NCBI GenBank assembly: GCA_027422505.1
Contig: JAPQWV010000365.1
Coordinates: 248,001 to 312,000 of the forward strand
DNA length: 64,000 bases
From: Craterostigma plantagineum
Lineage: Eukaryota; Streptophyta; Magnoliopsida; Lamiales; Linderniaceae
Direction of reading: 5' to 3'
The translations under genes and the position numbers were made by a program. This document shows, piece by piece, positions 23,610-34,270 of the stretch (positions are counted from its first letter, which is position 1; every line of letters begins with the position of its first letter). Below the pieces are notes generated by a model, which ran no database searches, was not told the DNA's origin, and saw only the letters and a program-made list of their open reading frames with translations.

Positions 23610-24194
23610 AAATGTGGTAATTCTTCTCCAACCATTAAACTCGTTCTCAAACTCAAAAGACTATTTTCATAATATTTACCTACACATTACTTTTACAGTT
23701 TTTCAATACTATCAATATATGTCACAAATTTAGAAATTAGGGTATTATATTATTTTAAAATTGAGTTAGATTCTAATAATATTTATGCATGCTTTTTCTG
23801 CTTGCGTATTGGAATTTGAGTTTACGAATGAAACTTTATTAGAAAGAGAAAGGTCATGTCACATCATATTTACTCTCTTTCAGCCCACAATTCTCTTTTA
23901 TATGCTCCATTAATAATTAAATAAATAAATGGACCAGATATCGGACACTGACATCAATCGCATATATCTGTCTACATTATGACAGAGAAAGATCAAAACA
24001 CATATTGAGTTTTGATTTGGAGTTCGATTGGAGCATTTCGACCTCATTTTTGGATATCCAGTTCAGTTGGAGATGCTCTAAAATCATGCGTAATTAATAA
24101 AACAGGTCACACATTTGTCATCTCTTTTCTTTCATTTTCCCCCAATAAAGTATGTGTCTCGTTCCATGTGAGACCAACAAAGCTATATAATTAA

Positions 24195-24507
24195 GGGCTT
24201 GTTTGGAAATCCATTTCAAATGGACTTTTGGATTCAAAAGTCCATTTCCAGATTTTTCTAATATTTGGTTATTAATTCCAAATGCACTTTTTATAAGTAA
24301 CTTATTCGAAAGTCCATTACGGAGAAGTGCAAAAATCTGATTTTTTGAGAACACATTCACACATGATTTAAAATAGGCTTTTAAAATGTGAATTTACCAA
24401 ACAAAACAAAAACTCAAAAAAAAAAAAAAAACTTTTTAAAAAACCACTTCCTAGAAAGTCCATTTTTAAAAGGACTTTTTATCTGGGAAGTGTTTCCAAA
24501 CACCATC
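24195..24507. mobile_element. Tourist-like (PIF/Harbinger) MITE
   Basis: 313-bp non-coding element with ends GGGCTTGTTTGGAAA and, read inward from the right, GATGGTGTTTGGAAA. It is flanked by TAA at 24192-24194 and 24508-24510, the 3-bp target of PIF/Harbinger elements. Inner sequences (AAATGGACTTTTGGATT and the related right half) continue the inverted symmetry. Confidence 0.72.
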
Positions 24508-24952
24508 TAAATGAGTACAAGTGAATTCGAAGCCATAATATACAACATAAATTATCTCTTTTGCACAAGTAAAATAATTACTAATTTTATGACCAAACCC
24601 TTAAAGTTTGACTGAAATTCGGTGCCACCCACACTTATCATTAATAAAAAGTCACGTTGCAAATTATTTTATATAAGTTTCCATATTAAGACACGTCAAC
24701 CCTTTCTAATAGCCACCTTAGTTTGACCACAAATCATTGTCTTATTAAATACAACTCTAACAAAACAATTAATTCACTTAACCACACAAATTGATTCGTC
24801 AAAAGTCAAACCTCTCGATCTCATCTCTAATACCCATCGTCTTAACTATTATATATCCAACCACCAACAATAAAGAAAAGCCCTTATTCATTCATATCCC
24901 AACCTCTCTTATAAAGACAACATATAGCTAAGCTCTTTAGAAAACACACGCA

Positions 24953-25605
24953 ATGTCTATACTTCAAAAATGCTTCAAACCTCAAAATTCAAACACCATC
25001 AAGATCATAACCTACGGCGGAGGCACACAAACCCTAATCGGAAAACACTTGGCGGGAGAAATCATGTTCGAATTTCCCGACCATATGATATGCCGAGCTG
25101 ATTCTTTCTACTTGGGACATCCCATCCCTTCTTTATCGATCGAAGAAAAGCTCGTAAAGGGCCAAACTTATTTCCTACTTCCATTGGATTGTTTTCGAGC
25201 AGAAACAACGTTCTTTCTGCGTCTTCTTTAGCATCCTTGAGCTTGAAGTGCAACTGTGGTAATAAAAGTCGTCCCCTTATTAGGTGTAATAGTAGTAGTA
25301 GTACTAGTAGTAATAAGGAGCTTCCTTTCGAGTACTCGAAAGGATTGGATGGTAGGGTTATGATTAGGGTTTTGCCCGAATTCATTGAGAAATTGATCGC
25401 CAGGGACGACGATGGCGATCGGACTGATGATCGAAGCAGCTATTCCTTGTGTAGTACGCCGGAGCTTAAGAAGCATTACAATCAACTGGTTGGTTGTAAT
25501 AAAGATCAAGTTTGGTCGCCGAAGCTAGAGACGATTTCGGAGCGTAAGATTAGGTTTTCGCCTTGTCGTTTTATGGGCTCGGAGAGGAAGGCGAAAAAAG
25601 GTTGA
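24953..25605 (+). pseudogene. PADRE (DUF4228) protein gene with one-base frameshift
   Basis: A single-exon gene of the plant PADRE/DUF4228 family, small proteins often induced by pathogens and stress. Part one (24953 to about 25190) gives MSILQKCFKPQ, then IKIITYGGGTQTLIGKHLAG, MFEFPDHMICRADSFYLGHP and EKLVKGQTYFLLPLDCF. Part two, one frame away, resumes SSRNNVLSASSLASLSL and ends with MIRVLPEFIEKLI, LKKHYNQLVGC and WSPKLETISERKIRFSPCRF, the C-terminal signature of the family. The break lies at a TTTT run near 25190-25194. The conserved second half has no other damage, so this may be a recent mutation or a sequence error in a homopolymer, not an old pseudogene. Confidence 0.8.
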
Positions 25606-26378
25606 TTTTTTTTTTTACTTTCGACTTTGTAGGTATTTTTAATGAATCTAATTGTGGTGCGGTTATATCTTATTAGTATTTCTGGCACACCCTACGTGTG
25701 CGCAGTAAAATAAAGTTTATTATTAATAAATAGTTTTAATAAGTAATATATTAAAAATTGCATTTTGTAGTTATCATGAGTTTATGGAAGATACGTGTTT
25801 TAATAAGTCTTTTTTATTTTTCTAACAGTAGAAAAAAATATGATTGACCAATTAACGGTTTATCCTAACATCTCACACCCTTAATATAATAGAACAGATA
25901 TTCAGGTCTTTATCTTTCCTACCCACTTGAGTTTAACCCAAGTCTATCACAACTTGACATGTATTATCTTAACGTGTGTATAAACATGGGCGGGCCAAGT
26001 CTCAAGTTTTTGAATGGAACTTGGGTATTACCCAAGTGGGTAGGAAATTCAAGAATTTATATTCGAATATCAAGATTGTGTTCTATTTCGTGCATCTTCT
26101 TGTTATGGCATAATCTTGAATTATAATAAATTAAGACCTAAAATTCAGAGAAACACGCAAACCTTCAATTCCCTTTGATTAATAGTTCAAATTCTTTGAC
26201 TGTCGATGCCTGATCAACATGAGGCTAGAAATGTTGGGATGCCTTATGAGAACATGGGCAAGAAGCAAGTTTGTTTGCAAGTACATGGATTGGGGCTGGC
26301 CGCTGACAATTATGTTTAGATTCGCTTCATATGAAACTAAGTCGGAGTATGAAGACTAATGGCGTTGGGACTTGGGAG
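25606..26378. other. Intergenic region with a small inverted-repeat element
   Basis: AT-rich, no gene. 25690-25870 loosely resembles 345-560 (GTGTGCG then AATAAGT/TTTTTCTAA phrases), suggesting a shared dispersed repeat. A 133-bp inverted-repeat element lies at 25915-26047. Confidence 0.5.
25915..26047. mobile_element. 133-bp foldback/MITE with perfect 15-bp inverted ends
   Basis: Left end TTTCCTACCCACTTG (25915-25929) is the exact complement of the right end CAAGTGGGTAGGAAA (26033-26047). Inside, AACCCAAGT and ACTTGGG continue the symmetry. No target duplication was identified. Confidence 0.6.
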
Positions 26379-27400
26379 TAGGGTTGCAAACGAATCGAAT
26401 CGAATCGAATAGCGTGATATTCTATTCGTATTCGGGTAATCTGTCGAATATTCGTATTCGTATTCGTTTAATATTCGAATCTTTTTTTTTTCGATTCGAA
26501 TGTGATAATCGAATATATTCGAATATTCGGATTCGAATGTAATTTTCTCTTTACAAATTCTGTAATAGGAAAGCAGATATTATAATAAAAATTGGCCAGC
26601 ATATAATTAATTTCATTATCATTATACCTTACAAAGCGCATTCAATCCAAAACGATTGATAAAGGAGACAAAGACATCAATCGATTTACCTAATCTTGAG
26701 AGATGATTATTATTACAAGAGTTCGAAAATCAAAGCACCACCTAATTGATCATCGTCTTCCCAGCTGCATCGTTCGTTGCTATTACACTGATGCTTCTCA
26801 CCATTTACCTTGTAAGGAAGAAACTAAAAGCACCAGCAGTAACAACTAGTTCTCCATCCTCAAGGTCTTTAAACTTTTTCCCCAAGATTTCTTACCACAT
26901 CTCGCAACTCTACTGGTGGATTTTCTACGGAGAACTTGATTGGCTCGGGAAGTTTTGGGACCATCTACATGGGCGTTCTTACTCCAAACCAGTTAAAGGC
27001 CTCAAGCTCGAAAGGAGAGGAGCCTCTACCTCTGAATTGTGATTTGTGAGTGACGTGAGTTTGAGGTCTGAGGGTTTTGGAATTTTGATGGGCTTGTTAA
27101 TTTCTTAATTTGGGCTATAATATTTATTGTAGGCCTAAATTCTAAATATTGTTAGATGGGCCTATAAATTGAGTATTTATAATATATTAAAATTTATAAA
27201 TATATACTAAATTATTCGAATCGAATAATTCGATTAATAATCGAATCGAATACTGTGATTTCATATTCGTATTCGGATATTTCTCGAATCAAAAATATAT
27301 TCTTATGCGCATTCGTATTCTAAATATTCGAATTCGAATCTTGAAATTTCGAATCGAATCGCGAATCGAACAAAAAAAGTTCGATTCGTTTGCAACCCTT
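26379..27400 (+). mobile_element. hAT-type element carrying a receptor-kinase gene fragment
   Basis: The ends TAGGGTTGCAAACGAATCGA and, read inward from the right, AAGGGTTGCAAACGAATCGA differ only at the first of these bases shown. The 8-bp sequence CTTGGGAG flanks the element at 26371-26378 and 27401-27408. Subterminal zones are rich in TCGAAT/ATTCGA repeats. The interior (about 26745-27030) is not repeat-like but resembles the transmembrane, juxtamembrane and glycine-loop part of an LRR receptor kinase. No transposase is present, so movement would need one in trans. Confidence 0.88.
26746..27042 (+). pseudogene. Captured LRR receptor-like kinase fragment
   Basis: One frame gives a hydrophobic segment (AASFVAITLMLLTIYLV) followed by basic RKKLK and FFPKISYH, matching the transmembrane/juxtamembrane portion of class XII-type LRR kinases. 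After about 26905 the kinase match moves to another frame: TGGFSTENLIGSGSFGTIYM, the ATP-binding glycine-rich loop. A single missing base near 26900-26912 explains the shift. The fragment stops inside kinase subdomain I-II, so no kinase is made. Confidence 0.8.
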
Positions 27401-28477
27401 CTTGGGAGGAATATCTCAACAATATACTGCTGTCAAAATTGGAAATTTTGGGCCTATTTTTGAATCAAGGCCCACATAGTAGGCCCGTTTGTGGATCCTT
27501 AAGGCCCAAGATCCCACGGACCACATTCTACCACCACCACAAGAATCAGGGGGCATTCGCCAATTTGTCAGATATGACTTATGCGGCTGCATTATTACAC
27601 TAGTGGTCCTTCAACTCGTACGGAATTAGAAGTAACATAATTTAATAGAGTCGACAAGAAGTAAGCCGAATCATTACGATTAACTAACTAATACAAATAA
27701 TTGGAATCACTGTGAAATTAATTAAATTTTGGTTAATTTTTTGTTTAACTATAATACAGTATATATATATCATATATATATATATATGTATAAGGTGAAT
27801 CTATAGAAAAATACCTAATTGGATAAAATGTTTACACATAGGTACCATGTCAGAAAATTTTACAGATAGGTACCCGATTTAATTTTTACCAGTTTCTTTA
27901 GTCAAGTCGTACCTTCCTGTGTGTATATGGCGTACCATATCACGTTGATATAGGGTACCTAAATATAGCATACGTCGTACCTACGGCATACATGTGTGTT
28001 ACATAGGAAGTACCTAAATATAACATACGTCGTACCATTTTCTGTTATGTAGTGTACCCAAATGTGTTGATATAAGATACCCAAATGTGTCGTATGGTGT
28101 ACTTTCGCGGATCGGGTACCTATGTGCAAAAAATCTATTAGGTACCTACATATAAAAAAATCCTGACAGGGTACTAAATTACAAGTTTTTATTCAAATAG
28201 GTACTTATGTGTAAAGCTTAGAATCACTGTGAATTTACCAGCTTTTTCAAGGACATTTTTGTAAATACTTGGATTTTAAAGGACTCGAAGGTAGTTTCCT
28301 CATGGGTACATGTGCACCAGTACCTCGCTTCCTGGCAATTGGGAATCAGGATAATCCTCGAGAATCTTTTTTCTTTTTTTCTTTTAAATTCTACGTTTAA
28401 TTCAATCGGATCTTCTGTAAATAAACACATCTGTTAGAGTAGATCTTTGCTTTTTTTTTTTCCTTGTCGTAGATAAA
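27401..28477. other. Intergenic region with GGTACC-rich repeat
   Basis: 27460-27510 has several GGCCCA/TGGGCC motifs. 27780-28215 is a repeat full of GGTACC/GTACC phrases (for example TACACATAGGTACC and AGGTACTTATGTGTAAA at its two ends, in inverted relation), related to 56320-56590. The last 250 bp are probably the promoter and leader of the RING gene. Confidence 0.55.
27780..28215. repeat. GTACC-rich inverted repeat element
   Basis: The left end carries TTACACATAGGTACC and the right end GGTACTTATGTGTAAA, roughly inverted to one another, and the interior repeats CGTACC, GGTACCTAAATATA and CATACGTCGTACC. A second, diverged member lies at 56320-56590. Confidence 0.6.
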
Positions 28478-30283
28478 ATGGAAGGAGAAATTTCCACGTC
28501 TTCAACGTCTGTCGAATTGGTTGTTTCTGTTCAACAGCTGGTCGAGGAGATTCAAGATCTGCCTGTCTCAGTTCAGGTTTATGTTGTTTTTTTCAATCCG
28601 TTCAGCTATGTGTTTACTTAATTTATATGGAGTGTTCGATTGGAGAACGATGCTGCAACTAGGTTTTATAATCTTGCTTTGGGATCTGATTTGAGTAGGC
28701 GCTACGTTCTTGTATGTTTCCTTTCCATCGTCAATTAATTTTGTGGAAAAGAAACAGCTTCTGATAGGTAGCTAAGGTAGTTTATGACTGATCAAGACAT
28801 TGGACAAATTCGTGGTTTCTTCATATTGGGATCTGTTTTCAAGTGAATCACTTTTAATCTTTGAATTTTCAGACTAAGAAACATGGAAAGTGTACAGTGG
28901 AGGTGAACGAAACTGACAGAGAAGGAGGGGGGTCTGGTACTAAAGTCATTGACCATGGCGGGGTTTGTGCTATATGTCTGAGTGAGATTGAGCTTCAGGA
29001 AATTGCGTTGGTAAAAGGTTGCGAGCATGCCTACTGGTTTGTCAGAAATCTCTATTTATTCTCTCGTAAACGTTTTTAGACGAACTAAAAGCATCCTACT
29101 TGTTTGATCTGCTGCACTTTCTTTTGCCGGGGGAGTGAGGAATATAAAGTGCCGTAATTTGGGTGATCTAGTGATTACGTTTTGTCTCCTAATTGGTGAG
29201 AGTGCATGGTAATTACATGACGTAAACGGTAGTTTCAATCATTCAGTCGAATAATTAGATAAATGCTGATGTTTGCCATTAGTTTTGTGATTTGCCATGC
29301 CGCTAGTTTTGCTGATAAGTTGACCATTTATGCAGTGCGACTTGCATATTGAGATGGGCATCGTACAAGACAGAGCCAACATGCCCTCAGTGCAAATATC
29401 CTTTCAAGTTCCTCAATGTCCACCGTTCCCTTGATGGCAGGTATCACCTCTCTCCTTCTGTACGTGTGTATGCATGTGTGTAGCGTAACGGGAGACAGAG
29501 AGACACATGTTTCAAGTTATCTTTGACTGGGGAATCATGGTTTTCAGTTCAGTGCTTGAGATGATTTCATTTGTAGTTGTTGGTTTTACAGCACGGAATT
29601 GAAGTTTAGGGTAACTATGACTGTTGAAATTCCAGTTTGTAGGGAGCATTGCATTCATGCCCTCCCTGTTACTCTTAACATCATCCCTATGGCTCAAAAT
29701 TGGATAAATGAGCTGTTAAGTGTCTGCCCAGGGTATATAGTCTTGTGAACATACCATTCATTTTACACCATACGATATACATCTTTGTTCAATGTAGCAA
29801 GTTCGACAGAACTTCCAAACAAAACTGACAAGATGTCACCTCTTCTTATTCAGTATCAACGACTTCATGTTCGAGGAAAGCGTGTGCCTTCTTCTACGTG
29901 CCCCATGGTTCGAACCCTTGGTCGTAACCGAGCCCTACACTCACACGCCCGAAGAAGAAATCGAGGACTATTACTACAACTACTACGAAGACGACGAAGA
30001 AGAAGATGAGATTTACCTCAGTAACTTCTCCAACATACGCATAGGCAATAGAAGATGGGGCGACAACGGCTACGTCAGATCGGGCCGCCAACAGGCCCGT
30101 CCCACCCAAAGCAGGCCCGACTCCTCTGCGGGCCCATCTCGCCAGCACAGTAGTAGGAAAGAGCCCGTTTCCAAAGAGCTCGTGGGCCGGCGGGCCAAAC
30201 GGGCCTTGAAGCGCGAAGCTGCCGATAAAGCTAATGCTGCTAAGCATCAGCAGCATCTCGCCCGATTCGATCGTTTGAAATGA
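28478..30283 (+). CDS. RING-type E3 ubiquitin ligase (C3HC4)
   Basis: Predicted 265-residue protein from four exons: 28478-28576, 28873-29036, 29336-29440, 29854-30283. The RING finger spans about residues 56-98: CAICLSEIELQEIALVKG, CEHAYCATCILRWA, then CPQCK; the second zinc-ligand cluster is divided between exons 2 and 3. After the RING comes FEESVCLLLRAPWFEPL, an acidic stretch rich in Tyr, Glu and Asp (residues about 155-180), and a basic Gln/Arg/Ser C-terminus ending in RAKRALKREAADKANAAKH. The arrangement matches a small plant RING family (Arabidopsis AT5G19430-like) whose substrates I do not know. Exon joins keep the frame at all three introns. Confidence 0.88.
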
Positions 30284-31081
30284 ATTCGGCGGCCCGAGAT
30301 GATGGTGGGCCCGCGCTTCTCGTCGCCTTTGTACAGTGCTTTTTTTTTTTCTTTCGAAATAAGGTGACCCAAATGTTGGTGGATGATATTCGATATGTCT
30401 GAACAATGGGCTTCGTGTTTAGGTACGCTGTGTCTATGATTGTATATTATATCATAGACGTTGTAACATTTCTCAAAAGATATTTTAAACATTCGAAAAA
30501 TGATCCTTCATTTGATGTGATTATAACATGAAGGTATGTACACTCGTGCTTGCGAACAGAAACCCCAGATTTTGAATTTAATTTGTGCTTCATGCTTTGT
30601 TCCCAATCTAAAAAATATGAATAGGGAGAATTAACTTGCGGAAAGATTGGAGAGTGGAGATTCGATAAGAGATCTCATCTCCGCGGCGCACCACCGAAGA
30701 ACCCTCTCATTACCTCCGCCCGGCGTGCCCGAAAGTGTGGTACGTTTTGATTCTACTTTCGTCTTAGAATTATTGTTTGTGAAAAAATAATAATAAAATT
30801 TCCTGAGGTGTGTAACTAATAAATCAGAACAAAACCTAGGATCATATACAACATTGTTCTACAGGTGACACTCGTGAAAGCTGTAAATGAGGCACCATCT
30901 CTTCTTTTCTCTCATGTTCATTTAGCTGTGCTGTAGGAAAAAGAAGGAAAAAAGAAAGCTTTATGTATTATGATCAATTAGTGCTGTCATAATCTATACA
31001 AATTCACTCATTACCCATCAGCTCAAGTCACTCTGTTACCAAAGGAGCAAGACAGACTCCATAATCCTATACAGAAGTATC
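30284..31081. other. Intergenic region between convergent RING and PLA2-like genes
   Basis: Contains 3' flanks of both neighbours. No gene or clear repeat seen. Confidence 0.5.
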
Positions 31082-31975
31082 TCAATTCTTCCACCAACAA
31101 ATTGAACTCATGACTTTGCTAAGCTCCACCCTTTGAACCTCCCACAGACATTCTAATGGACAAGGAAATGGCAAAGCTAGTCCAAACTTCCCAGTTTGCA
31201 ACTTTACGAGATTCTGTCTATACGGTATCAACACATTTCTAAGACCTGCGCAGGAGTAAAGAAAATCGGCCCCACTTTCAATATAAGCCGAGAAAGACGG
31301 CCAATGTTTTTAACCAACATAGAGAATTCGAACCATTGAAACTGTACCTGAGATGCACATAGTTTTGTAAAGATTAGCTACCCTTGGGTCCCCTTTGATG
31401 CTCATATTAGGCCTCTCCAAGCACTCCAAGAATGCCACGTCGGCCTTCAAAAGCTCGGCTTGGTCATAGGTATCATATCCCATGTCATTACAGTAGCAGC
31501 AAAAGTCCAACCAATCGATAGGTCGCTGGTCCCAAATCGGAGATCCGTTGTCTCTGCCACTCGACCAATTAGGACCACAGTAGTGCCCATATCTTGGGAA
31601 GAGCTGGCACAAGAACCCTCTTGGACCCTTGTGCCAAGGTACTTTTGAAACGTACGGTCTGAAGCGTATGGTTGTCGTATACTGTTGTGTTGTAGAGTCG
31701 ACGATGGCTTGCTGAGTGTTCGATTTCTTAATTAGTTCTTTGTTGAGTGTTGTTGCTGGGAAGTGAAGCTTATCTCTTGCTCTGATAGCCCATGGGATGA
31801 TTGAGTGAAGAGACCATTCCCATAGTTTTCTGGTGTTTGAATTGGGTTTCTTCTCATTAGGAGTCTCCAAGAAAGTGTTGGGTGGTGGCTTATTATCTTT
31901 ACTTCGATGGAAACCTAACCTTGGTATGTATCTATGGAGCTGAAGATCCATTTGTGAGAAAGAGATTGAAGGCAA
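31082..31975 (-). CDS. Phospholipase A2-like protein with altered catalytic His
   Basis: Two exons (31975-31348 and 31245-31082) give 263 residues. The core YGHYCGPNWSSGRDNGSPIW, then RPIDWLDFCCYCND and AELLKADVAFLECLERP resembles the plant phospholipase A2 family protein typified by AT4G29070; the second exon adds LIPYRQNLVKLQTGKFGLAL. In secreted PLA2s the catalytic dyad is in CCxxHD; here the same place reads CCYCND, so the His position is Asn (codon at 31487-31489). Loss of hydrolase activity is therefore expected if the alignment holds. Translation may start at 31975 or at the Met of MDLQLHRYIPRLGF eight codons later. The upstream zone to about 32700 probably contains leader exon(s) and ends in a GA repeat. 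Confidence 0.82.
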
Positions 31976-33285
31976 GCTTTACAGTAAGTACGATGTGGAT
32001 CTCAGCAGTAGGCCTGTAATCAATCCCAAACAATGATAAGTAAGAAACAGATTACTGTATATTAAGAAGAAGAATATACAAATGTTCATTGAGGTTTCAC
32101 AGGGAAGATATTCAGAAAACGCCGTAGCTCATCTGAGAACGCGATAGTATTCTGACATTAGATTAATAATCCAAACTAAAATCTTCAGAACAAAAATGGT
32201 ATGCATGCAAAGGACAATCAACGCCAAAGAATATGTCCCAGCAAAACCAAACTGCCTCGGATTGACTTAGAAACTTGTCTAGTTTATTATCAACTACAGT
32301 AAGCAATTTTTGTTGTCTTTCAGACAGGATAAATCCCTCACGAGTCAAGCATTAACCCAAAATTAATTATGTTAACCTTGAAAAGAACACAAGACTATGA
32401 ACAAACATAAGCGCGGAGGGAGACAACATTCCGACCAACGCATGATTCATAATACTACTACCCAAAACAATAAAGCTTAGAATTTAGAACTATGAAAGGC
32501 TTCCAAGAAAATAAGTAGAAGCATGGCTCAGATAATAAGGACAATATTAAATCATCGCCACGCTTAACGAGCAAAGTTAATTCTACAAAAGCAATGAACT
32601 ACGAAACCCAAAACTGTGAGCTTACCTAAGCTTCTTCAGCAGCTGCAACTAGGAAATCTTCTTCTCTCTCAACGGACTTTGGCATTAAGAGAGAGAGAGA
32701 GAGAGATGGGAGAGTTCTGGAATTGATTTACGTGGTAAAATTGTGAACAATGTTCTCAAGCTCAACACAAATATTACATGACGATGAAAAGCGTAAATAA
32801 AATCGAGGCGGATTATGTACACCGTGGACTCCTCAATATCCCTCAATTAATTAATTATTAATGTGATAATAGTTTGTTATCCTTCCTTATTCCAACAACA
32901 ACAATTAAAATTTTATGCCCTTTATATGTTTTCTAGTGTTTATTGATCCGATCTAAACTCTATTTAAGTGTAGCTTTCTACGGTGTTCTAAACGAGAAAT
33001 AGTACTTAATTAAGAAAGTCAGTTTTTGTTACATGATTTTGGTATCATGTCATGTCGATTCGGAAAGATGATGTTAGATACAAGATTCGTATTTCAATTA
33101 CCGTTGAAAATATATGAAAATATGTCTTTCCATGGAAATGATAATATTTTTCTAAATATTAATGTTGGAGTTGTTTTAAATTTGATGTTGCGCATTAAGT
33201 TGTTTTTGTTAATTATTGTATTTGGTAGATGTGCATTAGCTATGATGATGTTTTAGGTCTAAACTATGATGTGTTTGGTTCAATG

Positions 33286-33338
<53 letters not shown>

Positions 33339-33444
33339 ATTGTGATGTATCTATTATTATGTAGGAATTAAGTTATGTAATTGTTATGTATGTTATGATA
33401 TTGTGAGAAAAAAAATTAAAAAAACCAACATGGGTATCAGAGCT
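31976..33444. other. Leader/promoter of PLA2-like gene and degraded retroelement 5' region
   Basis: 31976 to about 32700 is probably transcribed as the 5' leader of the minus-strand gene, with a GA repeat at 32689-32706. 32900-33440 is AT-rich; a (TA)n microsatellite is at 33289-33330. 33018-33078 shares a long phrase with 45101-45171. Positions 33431-33443 read TGGGTATCAGAGC, like the methionine-tRNA primer site of Copia elements. Confidence 0.5.
33289..33330. repeat. (TA)n microsatellite
   Basis: About 20 uninterrupted TA units upstream of the Copia remnant. Confidence 0.9.
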
Positions 33445-34270
33445 ATGGCGATGAACAGCTCGCTTACGGTTCCTGTATTGGATGGAAAAAATTACAATAG
33501 ATGGGCGGCTCAGATGAAAGTCCTCTTCGACTACCACGAATTGCTAGAGATCGCAGAGAAAGGCTTCAATGAAGTCAAGGATACCGCCACCGATCCAGAG
33601 AAGGCTATTTATCGTGAAAGTAAGAAAAATGATAAGAAGGCGTTGTTCCTTATTCAACGGGGAGCAACCTGTGAGGTGTTCGAAAAGATCGAAGCAGCAA
33701 CAACGACAAAGAAAGCCTGTGAAACTCTTATGACGGCATACCAAGGGGATGACAAGGTGAAGAAAGTCCGACTGCAAACGCTAAGGCGACAATACGAAAG
33801 CTCGCAGATGGAAGCCACTGAATCAATGTCGAACTACATGAGCCGCTACTGGTATTGATAAATCAAATGAAACTATATGGCGGAAAGCTAGAAGATGAGG
33901 CTATTGTCGAGAAAATTTACAATCACTGATCGATAAATTCGATCGTGGTGGCGATTGAAGAAGCGCGTGACTTGTCAAATATGTTCGTGGATGCGTTGAC
34001 CGGTACCGTACAAGCCAATGAACAACGTATGATTGAGAAGAAAACAACTATGAGAGAAGAAGGTGCCATTGAAGGAGCTCTAGCAGCGTTTAAAGTGAGC
34101 GGAAAAGGAAGACAAGCAAATGAGGGCACAAACAATGTTGAAGACGAGGAGGAAAAAGGTGTTGCCGAAACTTCCAAATACAAAGCGAAGCAGACACAAC
34201 CATGCAAAATCTGCTTCAGAAACAACCACGAAGAAAGCGCTTGTTGGTACAAAGGAAAAGGTGCACTCCG
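33431..34270 (+). pseudogene. Ty1/Copia retrotransposon gag remnant (TNT1-like)
   Basis: After a primer-site-like TGGGTATCAGAGC, the frame from 33451 reads MNSSLTVPVLDGKNYNRWAA, then MKVLFDYHELLEI, KKACETLMTAYQGDD and VKKVRLQTLRRQYESSQM: the plant Copia gag (UBN2) domain. The frame breaks near 33855 and resumes at about 33945, ending with a CCHC-like start CKICFRNNHEESACWYKGK. At about 34270 the sequence passes into an unrelated CGGGT-rich repeat, and no protease, integrase or reverse transcriptase follows. Confidence 0.88.

Larger units (their letters stand above)
22579..24952. other. Intergenic region between divergent NIPA and PADRE genes
   Basis: Contains the NIPA leader (22580 to about 22700), AT-rich DNA, a 39-bp tandem duplication at 23532-23609, a Tourist-like MITE at 24195-24507 and, from about 24840, the promoter/leader of the PADRE gene. 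No other gene is recognised. Confidence 0.5.

Noticed and set aside
29894..30406. Long minus-strand frame opposite the RING gene
   Set aside because: Antisense shadow of the acidic/basic C-terminal exon; composition is the complement of the real frame.
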